This document shows, in pieces, positions 33,061-42,398 of a stretch of 64,000 nt of DNA. Below the pieces are notes generated by a model that did not search any database, was not told the DNA's origin, and was given only the letters and a program-made list of their open reading frames with translations. Made by a program: the position numbers and the translations under genes. Numbering within the stretch: the first letter of the stretch is position 1; each line of letters starts with the position of its first letter. The stretch is from Candidatus Nanogingivalis gingivitcus. Lineage in GTDB: Bacteria > Patescibacteriota > Saccharimonadia > Saccharimonadales > Saccharimonadaceae. The stretch is taken from positions 62,001 through 126,000 of the forward strand of contig NZ_PRLK01000001.1 in the NCBI RefSeq assembly GCF_004151455.1, in the 5' to 3' direction.

Positions 33061-34050
33061 TTAAAGCGTTAATGCCATAACTGCCTTAATCGTATGAATA
33101 CGATTTTCAGCCTCTTCAAATACTATTGAATTGTCAGAATTAAACACCTCGTCAGTAACCTCCATTTCTGTTAATCCAAATTTCTCATGAATATCTTTCA
33201 TAACATAAGTATTTAAATCATGAAATGCTGGTAGACAGTGCATAAATTTAACATTAGGGTTTCCAGTAGCATTCAATAAATCTCTATTTACTTGGAAACC
33301 TCTTAGTTGATGGATTCGCTCTTCAAATTTATCTTCCTCGCCCATAGATACCCAAACATCAGTATAAATGAAATCAGCTTCTTGAACTGCACCATAAAGA
33401 TTATCTGTTATAGTTATCTTTGCGCCTGTTTTTTTAGCTATCTTTTGGCAAGTTTTAACCAATTCGCCATCAGGATGAAGATTATTAGGTGCAGCAATAC
33501 GGAAATCTAGCCCCATTTTAGCAGCTCCAACCATTAAACTGTTTGCCATATTATTACGGCCATCACCCACAAAAACTAATTTAACGTCCTTTAACTGTCC
33601 CATTTGCTCTTTAATGGTCATAAAATCAGCTAAAATTTGGGTTGGGTGGAACATATCAGTCAAACCATTCCATACTGGCACACCAGCATGTTTAGCTAAT
33701 TCTTCAACAGTTTCATGTTTGAATCCTCTAAATTCAATTCCATCAAAAGCTCTACCTAATACTATAGCTGTATCTTTAATAGATTCTTTCTTTCCCATCT
33801 GGATGTCATCTTTGCCAAGATATTCAGCGCTTATACCTAGATCATTAGCAGCAACTACGAAAGATGTTCTAGTTCTTGTAGATGGCTTTTCAAAAAGTAA
33901 AGCTATTTGTTTTCCCTCATGAATACGATGGGGGATTCCTAGCCTCTTTAGTTTTTTATATTCAATAGCTGTATCAATCATGAAATCAATTTCAGCTGGT
34001 GTAAAATCTAATAATTTTAGAAAATTACGATTTTTAATATTAAAAGCCAT
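33061..34050 (-). CDS. arcB: Ornithine carbamoyltransferase (catabolic)
   Basis: Second enzyme of the arginine deiminase route: citrulline plus phosphate to ornithine and carbamoyl phosphate. Carbamoyl-phosphate motif STRTRTS near 56, HPTQ, the DVWVSMG loop, and HCLPAFHD near 264 are all present. I use the ATG at 34050 (329 residues), which overlaps the arcA stop as TAATG and has GAGGAG upstream; longer reading from 34086 lies inside arcA. Confidence 0.96.
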   Translation of the reverse strand: MAFNIKNRNFLKLLDFTPAEIDFMIDTAIEYKKLKRLGIPHRIHEGKQIALLFEKPSTRTRTSFVVAANDLGISAEYLGKDDIQMGKKESIKDTAIVLGRAFDGIEFRGFKHETVEELAKHAGVPVWNGLTDMFHPTQILADFMTIKEQMGQLKDVKLVFVGDGRNNMANSLMVGAAKMGLDFRIAAPNNLHPDGELVKTCQKIAKKTGAKITITDNLYGAVQEADFIYTDVWVSMGEEDKFEERIHQLRGFQVNRDLLNATGNPNVKFMHCLPAFHDLNTYVMKDIHEKFGLTEMEVTDEVFNSDNSIVFEEAENRIHTIKAVMALTL

Positions 34051-35300
34051 TAAATCTCCTCTCTCCAAATTGGCATAGACATACATCTAGGACCACCTCG
34101 TCCCCTACCTAATTCTGCACCTTCAATTTCAATAACTTCCACACCTGCTTTTCTTAAAGCTGCATTAGTTACATAGTTACGGTCATAAGTAACAACTACA
34201 CCTGGCGCAATAGCTAAAGTATTAGAACCATCATTCCATTGTTCACGAGCAGCTGCAATAGAGTCACCATCACCACATGGAATAAGTTTTATATCTTCAC
34301 GTCCTAAAACTTCTTCTAGTGTAGCTTTTAAGTTAGTTTTATGAGTTATTTTTGGTTGTCCAGGAATACCAGAATCTTCTAATATATAAATGTTTAATTC
34401 ACCATCTTTATCTAAAATTTCTGGGTGAACAGTAAATTTATCGTAGTCAATCATAGTAAATACGGTATCAAGGTGCATGAAAGCACGTGAAACTGGTATT
34501 TCTATAGCCAATATCTTATTAAATTCAGAAAATTCAAATAATTTAGAAGATAGTTTTTCAATGGCTTCTGGAGTAGTTCGTTGAGATACACCAACAGCTA
34601 ATACATTCTTAGAAAGTACTAACTCATCTCCACCTTCCATATTAAATTTATTATACCTATCAAACCATACTGGCACTTCTTCGCCGGTATTTTGAGAAGC
34701 AAATCGTGGATGGTATCGAATAATATACTCCATAAATAAGCTTTCCCTACGGCGTGCGGCAAATTTCATTTTATTTATAGTTAAACCATTGCCTATAGCC
34801 GCTGCTGGGTCTCTTGTAAAGTATAGGTTTGGCATTGGGTCTAGTAAGAAAGGATAATTATCTTTAAAATGATAATTTAAATGGTTAGATTCATCATCGT
34901 CAGTAGGCACTTCATCCTTCTTAATTCCTGCCATTAATTTAGGAATTAATTCTTCTGGCTTAAATCCACCAAGGTATCGCATTAAAGCATGTGTTATGCT
35001 ACGTTCACCCTGTTTAGATGCACGCACCATATCACTAATAAATCGCCATTTAATTTCATCATTATATAATGCTTCAGCAGCTAACTCGTCAAGGTATAAA
35101 ACCTCAATTCCTCTATTTCTTAAAGCTTCCGCAAATTTATCATGCTCATCTTGAGCTTTCTGTAAATATGGAATATCGTCAAAAAGCAATCGCTCAAGGT
35201 AATCTGGAGTTAACCCTTCCAGTTCTTTACCAGGACGGTGCAAAATAACGGTTTTTAGCTTACCAATTTCACTGTTTACTTGAATAGGTTTTTCACCCAT
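34050..35300 (-). CDS. arcA: Arginine deiminase
   Basis: Converts arginine to citrulline and ammonia, the first step of fermentation to ATP. Length 416 is typical. Key blocks: the [10 protein letters not shown] segment, [18 protein letters not shown], and the catalytic Cys in GGPRCMSMP near the C-terminus. It leads arcA-arcB-transporter. An extended -10 (TGA-TAAAAT, 35328-35336) gives a leader of about 25 bases with GGGAGG. This pathway is known in host-associated Saccharibacteria. Confidence 0.97.
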   Translation of the reverse strand: MGEKPIQVNSEIGKLKTVILHRPGKELEGLTPDYLERLLFDDIPYLQKAQDEHDKFAEALRNRGIEVLYLDELAAEALYNDEIKWRFISDMVRASKQGERSITHALMRYLGGFKPEELIPKLMAGIKKDEVPTDDDESNHLNYHFKDNYPFLLDPMPNLYFTRDPAAAIGNGLTINKMKFAARRRESLFMEYIIRYHPRFASQNTGEEVPVWFDRYNKFNMEGGDELVLSKNVLAVGVSQRTTPEAIEKLSSKLFEFSEFNKILAIEIPVSRAFMHLDTVFTMIDYDKFTVHPEILDKDGELNIYILEDSGIPGQPKITHKTNLKATLEEVLGREDIKLIPCGDGDSIAAAREQWNDGSNTLAIAPGVVVTYDRNYVTNAALRKAGVEVIEIEGAELGRGRGGPRCMSMPIWREEI

Positions 35301-35327
35301 TTTCCCTCCCTTTATGATTATGCTTTA

Positions 35328-35336
35328 ATTTTATCA
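35328..35336 (-). promoter_or_regulatory. Extended -10 promoter of the arc operon
   Basis: Minus strand TGA-TAAAAT, about 25 bases of leader, Shine-Dalgarno GGGAGG before the arcA ATG. Confidence 0.55.
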
Positions 35337-35415
35337 TGAAAAAAAGCTTTTAGCAATTATAGAAATATGTAGCAAAATACCAATAATTATCTATAAAAAT
35401 ATACCTAATAATAAA

Positions 35416-35441
35416 AGAAGACCTCACTTGAGGTCTTTTAC
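35416..35441. terminator. Terminator of the small membrane protein gene
   Basis: Stem AAGACCTC/GAGGTCTT with loop ACTT, with T-rich runs on both sides. Confidence 0.75.
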
Positions 35442-35445
35442 TTAA

Positions 35446-35628
35446 TTATTTATTTTCTAGTTTCTCAATTCTTTGGTCGTGAACTAGATCTCTTTGGAGG
35501 CTTTCTACATCCTTAAACACTAAATCTATAGTTACCTGACGGAAAATTACAAAACCTACAACAGTAATAGTTATTAATAAAATAAAATTTACTACTGTTA
35601 ATATATCTAATATTTTTCGCTTATTCAT
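35446..35628 (-). CDS. Small single-pass membrane protein
   Basis: A 60-residue protein with one helix (about 9-30) and a charged C-terminal tail with heptad-like spacing that may form a coiled coil. No family recognised. TATAAT lies 8 bases before the ATG, so the leader is one or two bases. A terminator follows, making it a single-gene unit. Confidence 0.6.
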   Translation of the reverse strand: MNKRKILDILTVVNFILLITITVVGFVIFRQVTIDLVFKDVESLQRDLVHDQRIEKLENK

Positions 35629-35682
35629 ATTGTTTAATTATAACTCACATCTCAATTAAATATAACAACTTTAAGTTTTTTA

Positions 35683-35691
35683 TGGTAGAAT
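35683..35691 (+). promoter_or_regulatory. Extended -10 promoter of the zinc-ribbon-like gene
   Basis: TGG-TAGAAT, predicting a 31-base leader with Shine-Dalgarno GGAAGGTG. Confidence 0.6.
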
Positions 35692-35728
35692 AAAAATATA
35701 TTAGAACTTTTCGAAGGAAGGTGAAATT

Positions 35729-36019
35729 ATGGACAAACTTTATCAAGTTCATAATAAGGGTGATGGCAGATACTACATTAATGTTTGGCTTAATCCAGTA
35801 ACATTAAACTCAGCTTATAAAGGCAACCAAATTGCTCAAAGAGATATTTGCCAAAAAATTAGAAAAGCCTACGGCTTAGAAAGACGTATTTATTGGAATG
35901 TAATTAAACATGGTATAAAAGAAAAGCCAACTGTAAAAAATACACTATCTCATTGCAATAAAGAAAACTGCAGTTATTGTGAAAATGGATATTATGAAAA
36001 ATGCCCAAACAATAAATAA
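35729..36019 (+). CDS. Small protein with C-terminal Cys cluster
   Basis: The 96 residues end in a cluster of four cysteines (SHCNKENCSYCENGYYEKCP) that could bind zinc. The N-terminal part has aromatic-rich strands (YQVHNKGDGRYYINVW). No family recognised. A strong ribosome site and a terminator 16 bases past the stop make it a clear single-gene unit. Confidence 0.65.
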   Translation: MDKLYQVHNKGDGRYYINVWLNPVTLNSAYKGNQIAQRDICQKIRKAYGLERRIYWNVIKHGIKEKPTVKNTLSHCNKENCSYCENGYYEKCPNNK

Positions 36020-36035
36020 TCGCCCTCCGTATATT

Positions 36036-36069
36036 CCTCAACCTTTTAATTTTAAGGTTGAGGTTTTTT
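36036..36069. terminator. Bidirectional terminator between 35729 gene and mscS
   Basis: Perfect 10-base stem CCTCAACCTT/AAGGTTGAGG followed by T6 on the plus strand. Confidence 0.85.
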
Positions 36070-36072
36070 ATT

Positions 36073-37017
36073 TTATTGAATCTTCTTTGTCTTTTTATTC
36101 TTAGGAGCTTTTCGCTTATTTTTTAAAGCTATTTCAGGAAATTTTTCCTTTGAATCGTGTATAACCATTTGTGGAAATGGTATTTCAATATCGTTTTTAT
36201 CAAATGCTTCTTTTAGAAGCCTCCTAAACTCTCCTGCAACATACCACTGCGACCCTGCCTTAACTCTTCCTACGCTCTTTATTTCCATAGAAGAATCTAA
36301 AAATTGGTTAATGCGTGTAAATTTAATAGGGTCAATGATCTGTTCTTTTAGATCTTCCCTTTCCATCATTTCTTCACCAATACGGTTAATAACCTCTTCT
36401 AACTTATCTATATCGGTACTATAAGATACGCCAAAGGCCATATTAACATTAGCGTATTTAAATGACATATTAGTAATAGCTTCACTTGCACCATTCCTTA
36501 TGGTATGCAATCTACCACTAGTATCACGAATCTGAGTAATTCTTAGTGTAATATTTTCTACTTTTCCGGCTATCTCTCTACCACCTATCATAGTTTCAAT
36601 ACTGTCTCCAACGCGGTATTGATTTTCTATAACAATAAATATTCCAGCAACAATATCTCTAACCGTATTTTGTGCACCTAAACCAATTACTACACCTACA
36701 AGCCCAGCCCCTGTCATAAGAGAGGGAACATCAACACCTATTAATGTTAAAAATGAAATAATAGCATAAGCCCAAAGTCCTATATCTATAATAGTTTTGA
36801 GAATCTTACCTATAGTTTGCCGACGCTTCAGCCTTTCTTCACTAATACTACCTTTTTTGAAATGTTTTTTTGAAGAATGAAAAATAATATCAATTATTTT
36901 ATGCGATAAAAAACTAGCCGTTAAGGTCCAAACCATAACGAAAGATAATTGTAAAATATCAATCTTTATAAAACTAGTGTAAAATTTTCCAATTTCTCTA
37001 ATTACGCCATCAAGCAT
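36073..37017 (-). CDS. mscS: MscS-family mechanosensitive channel
   Basis: A 314-residue channel that opens under osmotic downshock. Helices lie at about 20-42, 75-95 and 99-122; the pore helix reads GAGLVGVVIGLGAQNTVRDIVAGIF, and the beta domain shows YRVGDSIE. A Lys-rich tail follows. TAATAT lies 6 bases before the ATG and predicts a leaderless transcript, though no TGn extension is present. Confidence 0.93.
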   Translation of the reverse strand: MLDGVIREIGKFYTSFIKIDILQLSFVMVWTLTASFLSHKIIDIIFHSSKKHFKKGSISEERLKRRQTIGKILKTIIDIGLWAYAIISFLTLIGVDVPSLMTGAGLVGVVIGLGAQNTVRDIVAGIFIVIENQYRVGDSIETMIGGREIAGKVENITLRITQIRDTSGRLHTIRNGASEAITNMSFKYANVNMAFGVSYSTDIDKLEEVINRIGEEMMEREDLKEQIIDPIKFTRINQFLDSSMEIKSVGRVKAGSQWYVAGEFRRLLKEAFDKNDIEIPFPQMVIHDSKEKFPEIALKNKRKAPKNKKTKKIQ

Positions 37018-37082
37018 ACGCTTATATTATTACATTTAAAAATTTATTTTTCAAGGTATCAGCTTTATTCAAACTTATTTCA

Positions 37083-37802
37083 TTAAGAATTTAGGAATTG
37101 TCTAACCCTATCTGTTTTAGGGTGTTCAAAAACTTGCTGTGGTGTGCCATCTTCAATTATACGTCCTTTATCTAAAAATATAACTCTACTAGCCACTTCT
37201 CTAGCAAATTTCATCTCATGAGTAACAATAACCATAGTCATTCCACCTTCAGCAACTTTTTTTATTACTTCCAATACTTCTCCAATCATTTCAGGGTCCA
37301 ATGCTGAAGTAGGTTCATCAAATAGCATAATTTTAGGGTTCATCGCTAAAGCCCTTGCAATAGCAACCCTTTGCTTCTGTCCACCTGATAAATTAGATGG
37401 GTATTCATAAGCTTTATTTTTTAGCCCTACCTTATCTAATAATTTTAAAGCTAGTTTGTCGGTATCACTGTTATTCATTTTTAAAATTTTCTTAGGTGCA
37501 AGCTTAATATTCTCTATTACGCTCAAATTAGGAAATAGGTTAAACTGCTGAAAAACCATTCCAACTTCCTGCCTTAATTTATTTAAATCTACTTTAGTCC
37601 CTACAATTTCTTCATCAATAATTTTAATTGAACCACTAGTGGGTTTTTCTAAACAATTTAAACATCTAAGAAAAGTTGATTTACCGCTACCACTAGAACC
37701 TAAAACAGCAACAACTTCACCTTTTTCTATCTCTAAGTCAATATCTTTCAAAACATGCAAACTGCCAAAAGATTTTTTTAAATTATGCACACTAATCATC
37801 AT
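37083..37802 (-). CDS. glnQ: Polar amino acid ABC transporter, ATP-binding protein (GlnQ-like)
   Basis: ATPase of an amino acid importer. Walker A GSSGSGKS near 34, Q loop, signature LSGGQKQR near 138, Walker [14 protein letters not shown] and switch His in VTHEMKFA are intact. Length 239 is typical. Its start overlaps the permease gene end by 11 bases. Third gene of a binding protein-permease-ATPase operon. Confidence 0.95.
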   Translation of the reverse strand: MMISVHNLKKSFGSLHVLKDIDLEIEKGEVVAVLGSSGSGKSTFLRCLNCLEKPTSGSIKIIDEEIVGTKVDLNKLRQEVGMVFQQFNLFPNLSVIENIKLAPKKILKMNNSDTDKLALKLLDKVGLKNKAYEYPSNLSGGQKQRVAIARALAMNPKIMLFDEPTSALDPEMIGEVLEVIKKVAEGGMTMVIVTHEMKFAREVASRVIFLDKGRIIEDGTPQQVFEHPKTDRVRQFLNS

Positions 37803-38490
37803 TTTTTAATTTCCTTTCTACTTTATTTGCAATTCTAGTGAAAATAGTTGTTAAACATAAATAAATAATTGCCGCCGCAAATAAAGATTGAAAAGCTGTT
37901 GCTGTTTGAAAGCGAATATTATCAGCTCCACGCATAATATCGTTTAAACCAATCCAACCTACTACAGATGTCTCCTTAAGCAATGCTACGAATTCTGAAG
38001 CTAAGGCAGGAATAGAATTTTTAAAACCTTGTGGTAGAATAACATATTTCATAGCTTGCCAATGTGATAAGCCTAAAGATCTCGCAGCTTCCATTTGACC
38101 TTTATCTATACTTTCTATACCACCTCTAATAATTTCTGCTATATAAGCACCTGCATTCATACCAAAAGCTACACTTGCTACTAGTATTTTTGGTAAAAAT
38201 TGGTAACTTCCAAAAACTACATAATACATAATTAAAAGTTGGACTAATAGTGGTGTTCCCCTGATAATATCAACATATAGCTTACCTAAAGAGGCTATAG
38301 GGTTAAAATCACCAATTTTTCCACCAAAACTTGCCAAAGGTGTAAATTTTGATGCTCTCATTAAAGCAATCAAAACTCCTATAGCAACACCGAGGCTTAA
38401 AGATAAGGCGGTTAGAACTAGTGTAACTTCTAAGCCATGCCAAAAATAAAGCCATCTATTATTGCCAAAAATAACTTCCCAAAAATTCAT
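37792..38490 (-). CDS. glnP: Polar amino acid ABC transporter permease (HisM/GlnP-like)
   Basis: A 232-residue permease with about five helices. The EAA motif that docks the ATPase reads [21 protein letters not shown] near 148, and the family motif [12 protein letters not shown] lies near 72. It lies one base after the binding-protein gene and overlaps glnQ, so the three are made together. It probably forms a homodimer since only one permease gene is present. Confidence 0.95.
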   Translation of the reverse strand: MNFWEVIFGNNRWLYFWHGLEVTLVLTALSLSLGVAIGVLIALMRASKFTPLASFGGKIGDFNPIASLGKLYVDIIRGTPLLVQLLIMYYVVFGSYQFLPKILVASVAFGMNAGAYIAEIIRGGIESIDKGQMEAARSLGLSHWQAMKYVILPQGFKNSIPALASEFVALLKETSVVGWIGLNDIMRGADNIRFQTATAFQSLFAAAIIYLCLTTIFTRIANKVERKLKNDD

Positions 38491-38491
38491 A

Positions 38492-39319
38492 TTATTTTAA
38501 CTCCGTACTATCTTCTTCAGTGTTTATATTTCTATAGTAATCTTCACCAAAATATTTAATAACAAGGTTCTTATAGCGTCCATCTTTCTTCATTTGCTTT
38601 ATTTCTTCATCAACCTTATTTTTAAGCTCTTCATTACCTTTTTTCATTGCTATAGCATAATTTTCACTTGTTAGGGGTGAAGATAATATCTCTAAATCTG
38701 GAAAGTTAACAACATATTGGCTTGCTGGTGCTTCATCTAAAATAACTGCTTCAATACCACCACTAGATAACTCTTGTAAAACACTAGGTGCATTAGGGAA
38801 TTGTGAAATTTTACTGCCACTTATCCCCCTTGCTACGTTATCTCCAGTAGTTCCTAACTGAACGCCAATATGTTCGCCTGCTAATTGGAACTTGTTACGA
38901 ATTCTAGACCCTTTGCGTACAATAATCTTTTGTGCTGCTGAAAAATATGGAGCTGAGAATAATGCATTTTTTTCTCTTTCTGGCGTTACACTCATTCCAG
39001 CTACAGCCATATCTATTTGCCCACTTTCTAGTGCTGGTAAAAGTCCATCAAAAGACATATCAGAGACTTTTAATTCTTTACCTAACTTTTTAGCTATCTC
39101 ACGGCTCATATCAATATCAAAACCTACAACATTACCATTTTCTTGGTATTCAAAAGGTTTAAAACCGGCATTAGTACCAATAACTAAATAATTATTATTT
39201 TGTCTAAAAACACCCTCCCTGCTCATAATATCTAAAAACATAGCCGTAATAATAACAACGAAAAATATTCCCCCAAAAATCCAGCTAATGCCAAAATGAT
39301 TGTTCTTACGCTTATCCAT
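38492..39319 (-). CDS. glnH: Polar amino acid ABC transporter substrate-binding protein
   Basis: Family 3 solute-binding protein of 275 residues. An N-terminal membrane anchor (about 12-30) replaces a lipoprotein signal. Signature FKPFEYQENGNVVGFDIDMS near 55, then the two-lobe fold ending KNLVIKYFGEDYY. Ligand preference cannot be read from sequence; glutamine, glutamate or arginine are all possible, and arginine would fit the arc operon. TGG-TAAAAT lies 6 bases from the ATG: predicted leaderless. Confidence 0.93.
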   Translation of the reverse strand: MDKRKNNHFGISWIFGGIFFVVIITAMFLDIMSREGVFRQNNNYLVIGTNAGFKPFEYQENGNVVGFDIDMSREIAKKLGKELKVSDMSFDGLLPALESGQIDMAVAGMSVTPEREKNALFSAPYFSAAQKIIVRKGSRIRNKFQLAGEHIGVQLGTTGDNVARGISGSKISQFPNAPSVLQELSSGGIEAVILDEAPASQYVVNFPDLEILSSPLTSENYAIAMKKGNEELKNKVDEEIKQMKKDGRYKNLVIKYFGEDYYRNINTEEDSTELK

Positions 39320-39325
39320 ATAGTT

Positions 39326-39334
39326 ATTTTACCA
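39326..39334 (-). promoter_or_regulatory. Extended -10 promoter of glnH, leaderless
   Basis: Minus strand TGG-TAAAAT, 6 bases, ATG at 39319. It diverges from a similar promoter at 39380. Confidence 0.7.
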
Positions 39335-39379
39335 CTTATCCTGAAATAATTAAATTTAAGATATTTTTAAGCTCATTCG

Positions 39380-39388
39380 TGGTAGAAT
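39380..39388 (+). promoter_or_regulatory. Extended -10 promoter of the RclA-like gene, leaderless
   Basis: TGG-TAGAAT, 6 bases, ATG at 39395. Confidence 0.7.
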
Positions 39389-39394
39389 ACTATT

Positions 39395-40711
39395 ATGTTA
39401 AAATATGATCTAATAATTATTGGTTTTGGTAAAGCTGGCAAAACTATCGCCTCAAAAATGGCTTCTCAAGGCAAGAAAGTTGCCCTAATAGAACAAGATG
39501 AAAATATGTACGGTGGTACTTGCATTAATATTGCTTGTATTCCTACGAAAATAATGCTAGAAAGTAGTAAAAATAATACAAATCTATTAGATATTATTAA
39601 AAATAAAAATATTATTACAAAAAAATTAAATCTAAAAAATTATAATCTAGTAAAAGATAATGGCGTACATATTATCACTGGTAAAGCAAGCTTTAAATCT
39701 AATAAAGTAATTTCTATTAATTTAGGCGACCATCAAGAAAATATAGAGGCAAATAATATTATTATTAATACTGGAGCTACCCCAATAAAACCAAATATAG
39801 TAGGTATTAATAATACTAAAAATGTTTTTAATTCTACCGAAATACAAAACATTAATTTTAAGCCAAAAAAATTAGCTATTATTGGCGGTGGTCATATCGG
39901 CTTAGAATTTGCTAACATTTACAAAAATATTGGTAGCGAAGTTACTATTTTTGATGCTATAGATACATTCCTACCCAATATTGATAAAGAGGTGTCTAGT
40001 CTAGCTAAATCTTACTTAATGGAAGATGGAATAACTTTATTACAAGGTGTTAATATTGAAAATATTAAAAATGTTGATGATAAAGTTTCCATATTAGCAA
40101 ATAGTAAAGAATATACTTTTGACGCTGTACTTTATGCCACTGGTAGAAAACCTAATATTGAAGAATTAAAACTAGAAAATACAGAAATTAAGTTGAATGA
40201 TAAAGGTAATATTGTCATTAATGAATTTTGTGAAACTACCGTTAAAGGTATTTTTGCAGTAGGAGATGTTAATGGTGGCCCACAATTTACCTATATTTCA
40301 TTAGATGATTCAAGAATTGTCTATAATTACCTAAACGGAGATAAAAGCTATTCATTGAAAGAGCGTAAATTCTTTCCAACCTCTTCATTCTTGAATCCTC
40401 CTTTATCTCAAATAGGGTTTACCGAAGAACAAGCAAAAAAACAAAACTTGCCTTATAAAACTAAATCTATCTTAGTAGCCAATATCCCAAGAGCACATGT
40501 TGATGGTAAACTTAGGGGCATTTTAAAAGTAGTAGTAAATACAGAAACAAAACAAATTTTGGGCGCTACATTCCTATCAGAAAATGCTCATGAGCTAATT
40601 AATTTAGTAACCATTGCTATGGATAATAAAATTCCATATACCTATTTCCAAAAACAAATCTTCACCCACCCAACTATGGCAGAAATTTTCAACGACTTAT
40701 TTAATATATAA
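39395..40711 (+). CDS. RclA-like pyridine nucleotide-disulfide oxidoreductase
   Basis: Flavoprotein of the dihydrolipoamide dehydrogenase/mercuric reductase superfamily. The FAD motif GFGKAG is at 10-15, redox cysteines at 43 and 48 (GGTCINIACIPTK), NAD motif IGGGHIGLEFA near 165, and second FAD motif GIFAVGDVNG. Spacing CxxxxC and the GGTCIN form resemble RclA/Har enzymes, which reduce hypothiocyanous acid. That would protect cells facing oral peroxidase products, a plausible but unproven role. Length 438 is normal. A decayed second copy of its N-terminus lies at 42081-42279. Confidence 0.9.
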   Translation: MLKYDLIIIGFGKAGKTIASKMASQGKKVALIEQDENMYGGTCINIACIPTKIMLESSKNNTNLLDIIKNKNIITKKLNLKNYNLVKDNGVHIITGKASFKSNKVISINLGDHQENIEANNIIINTGATPIKPNIVGINNTKNVFNSTEIQNINFKPKKLAIIGGGHIGLEFANIYKNIGSEVTIFDAIDTFLPNIDKEVSSLAKSYLMEDGITLLQGVNIENIKNVDDKVSILANSKEYTFDAVLYATGRKPNIEELKLENTEIKLNDKGNIVINEFCETTVKGIFAVGDVNGGPQFTYISLDDSRIVYNYLNGDKSYSLKERKFFPTSSFLNPPLSQIGFTEEQAKKQNLPYKTKSILVANIPRAHVDGKLRGILKVVVNTETKQILGATFLSENAHELINLVTIAMDNKIPYTYFQKQIFTHPTMAEIFNDLFNI

Positions 40712-40842
40712 AAGTAAAAAAGACATTCCAATAATTTTATTAGCAATTTTCGAAGGCTTCGCCTCCATACTTTTTCACTCAAGATATTAGTCTTCTTTCT
40801 TAAATCATAAATATTTGATTGGGTCAATTTTCGAAATAGCCA

Positions 40843-41006
40843 TCACTCCTTCTCCCTTTCCGTCGCAATTTCATAAAGATTAAACAGCACTGCCAAGCGC
40901 TCTTCGTCATTATAAATTATATTTTGTAGTTTCTTACATAATTGAATGCATCAATTTGTTCTTTATAAAGAGATAGCAAAAGTCTAGTTTCATCTCCCAG
41001 AAAAAA
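40843..41006 (-). pseudogene. Frameshifted remnant of an unknown gene
   Basis: Two adjacent minus-strand frames read as one protein fragment, LGDETRLLLSLYKEQIDAF... and IYNDEERLAVLFNLYEIATE..., joined by a shift near 40915. It has no intact start. It lies in the 450-base gap between the RclA-like gene and the XRE gene, which otherwise shows only the XRE promoter region. I do not recognise the family. Confidence 0.4.
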
Positions 41007-41123
41007 CTACAAAAACTCAGAGTTCTAATATTTTTAACATTCTTTAATCTGTTATGTTAAAAATTTTGGCAAGAAAATTTTATTTTTCAAGCAAACTTGG
41101 TGGTTTAAAATCAGCAAGTTTCA

Positions 41124-41129
41124 TATAAT
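41124..41129 (+). promoter_or_regulatory. -10 box of the XRE regulator gene
   Basis: TATAAT; start near 41136, leader about 27 bases with AAAGGA seven bases before the ATG at 41163. Confidence 0.45.
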
Positions 41130-41162
41130 TGATGTGTAATAATTAATATGAAAGGACGAAAA

Positions 41163-42029
41163 ATGTTTAGTCAAAATTTACAAAAATTACGTAGCGAAAA
41201 GAATCTTTCACAAGAGCAACTTGCTGACAAAATTGGAGTTTCTCGCCAAACAATCTCGGCATGGGAAAGCGGAAAGGCTTCACCTGAATTGGATAAAATA
41301 ACCGCAATTAGTAAATTATTTAGTGTTTCAATCGATGAATTAGTTGGAGAAATTGAAACAGAAGCCAGCAATTTCGATAAAAAAGAATATGAAAAAAATT
41401 ATTCAAAAATAGCTTTATTGCGCGCTTCAGGAATTTTTATCTTGTTTTCAGGGATAGCTTTTGGTGCATTCTTTTTCGAAAAAGGTGTAATTGCAGGAGT
41501 TGGCTTGATGATTTCGCTTGCAATTTCAGTTCCGCTGTTTATTTTAGCAAAAAACACCGATGAACTTGCAAATAATAAATTGATTAAATCTAAAAAATCT
41601 CTGGAAAATGTTTTTGCTGATAGCGAAATTGAGTTTGCCACAAAAAATAAAATGCTGGCATCCATATTACTTGTAAGCTTATTGTTTATAGCTATCGCAA
41701 CTCATCAAATTATTGTACATCTCACAAATTTTGGCGAAAATCTTGCAAATGCAATATTTATGTTATTACTTGGTATTGCTGTAGCTTCTACAACTTACGC
41801 AAATTCGATTTTTGCGAAAATTCAAAATTTTGAAGACAATAAAGCCGAAAATATTAAAACTAACGAAAAAATCGGATTTTTCGCCGCAATTCTAATGCTT
41901 AGTTTAACCGCAATTTTCCTAATTTATAGCTTCATTTCAAAAGACTGGTCGTCAGCAGAAATTTTATTTCCAATTGGAGGAATTGCAATCGGAATCTATG
42001 CAATATTCGTTAAAAAATTCCAGAAATAA
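41163..42029 (+). CDS. XRE-family transcriptional regulator with membrane helices
   Basis: A Cro/CI helix-turn-helix (5-60: NLSQEQLADKIGVSRQTISAWESG) is followed by a linker and about six membrane helices (82-290) in pairs. Such proteins are common in Firmicutes and usually control neighbouring genes in response to a membrane signal. I use the ATG at 41163 (288 residues), because AAAGGA precedes it and the ATG at 41148 would put that site inside the gene. Codon choice is more G/C-tolerant than neighbouring genes, and decayed genes lie on both sides, so it appears acquired. Confidence 0.85.
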   Translation: MFSQNLQKLRSEKNLSQEQLADKIGVSRQTISAWESGKASPELDKITAISKLFSVSIDELVGEIETEASNFDKKEYEKNYSKIALLRASGIFILFSGIAFGAFFFEKGVIAGVGLMISLAISVPLFILAKNTDELANNKLIKSKKSLENVFADSEIEFATKNKMLASILLVSLLFIAIATHQIIVHLTNFGENLANAIFMLLLGIAVASTTYANSIFAKIQNFEDNKAENIKTNEKIGFFAAILMLSLTAIFLIYSFISKDWSSAEILFPIGGIAIGIYAIFVKKFQK

Positions 42030-42045
42030 TTTCAAAAATCAAAAA

Positions 42046-42078
42046 AATCTCTCATGCAAAATTGAGAGATTTTTAATA
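42046..42078. terminator. Bidirectional terminator after the XRE gene
   Basis: Stem AAATCTCTCA/TGAGAGATTT with T-rich ends on both strands. Confidence 0.8.
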
Positions 42079-42080
42079 TA

Positions 42081-42279
42081 TTAATTTTTATATAAAGAGT
42101 GTGAATTTGCCGCAACTGCTAAAACTTTCGTTGGAATACATGCAATATTTATACAAGTTCCATCATACATTTTTGGCGATTTCTCAATTATTGCAACTTT
42201 TTCACCCTTATCCGCCACAAAAACCGCCAAAGTTTTTTCCAGCTTTTCCAAAACCAATTATAATTTTATCAAATTTCAT
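42081..42279 (-). pseudogene. Truncated, frameshifted RclA-like oxidoreductase N-terminus
   Basis: From the ATG at 42279 the frame reads MKFDKIIIGFGKAGK, then shifts by one extra A at about 42233 and continues LAVFVADKGEKVAIIE and the redox motif GTCINIACIPTKVLAV, then stops at 42081. This matches residues 1-60 of the gene at 39395 (same FGKAGK and TCINIACIPTK). Only the N-terminal FAD domain remains, and the terminator at 42046 abuts its stop. It is a remnant of a paralogue or an incoming copy. Confidence 0.88.
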
Positions 42280-42351
42280 TTTTCTTCTTTTCTAATTATA
42301 TTTTAGCACATCCTGCTTAAATTATCCTTAAATTTTCTAAAAAGTTAAAAA

Positions 42352-42398
42352 TAAAAAAAGGTCCAAATTTTGTTGAGACCCTTCTAAATCAAATTTGG
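42352..42398 (-). terminator. Possible terminator after tRNA-Asn
   Basis: Pairing CCAAATTT (42363-42370) with AAATTTGG (42391-42398) brackets a loop, followed on the minus strand by a T7 run. It overlaps the tRNA CCA end by three bases. Confidence 0.5.

Noticed and set aside
33061-34086. arcB start at 34086
   Set aside because: It lies inside arcA; the ATG at 34050 has a Shine-Dalgarno and a TAATG junction.
42101-42295. Plus-strand 64-residue ORF
   Set aside because: It is the opposite strand of the clear oxidoreductase remnant and has Phe/Pro-rich composition typical of an antisense frame.
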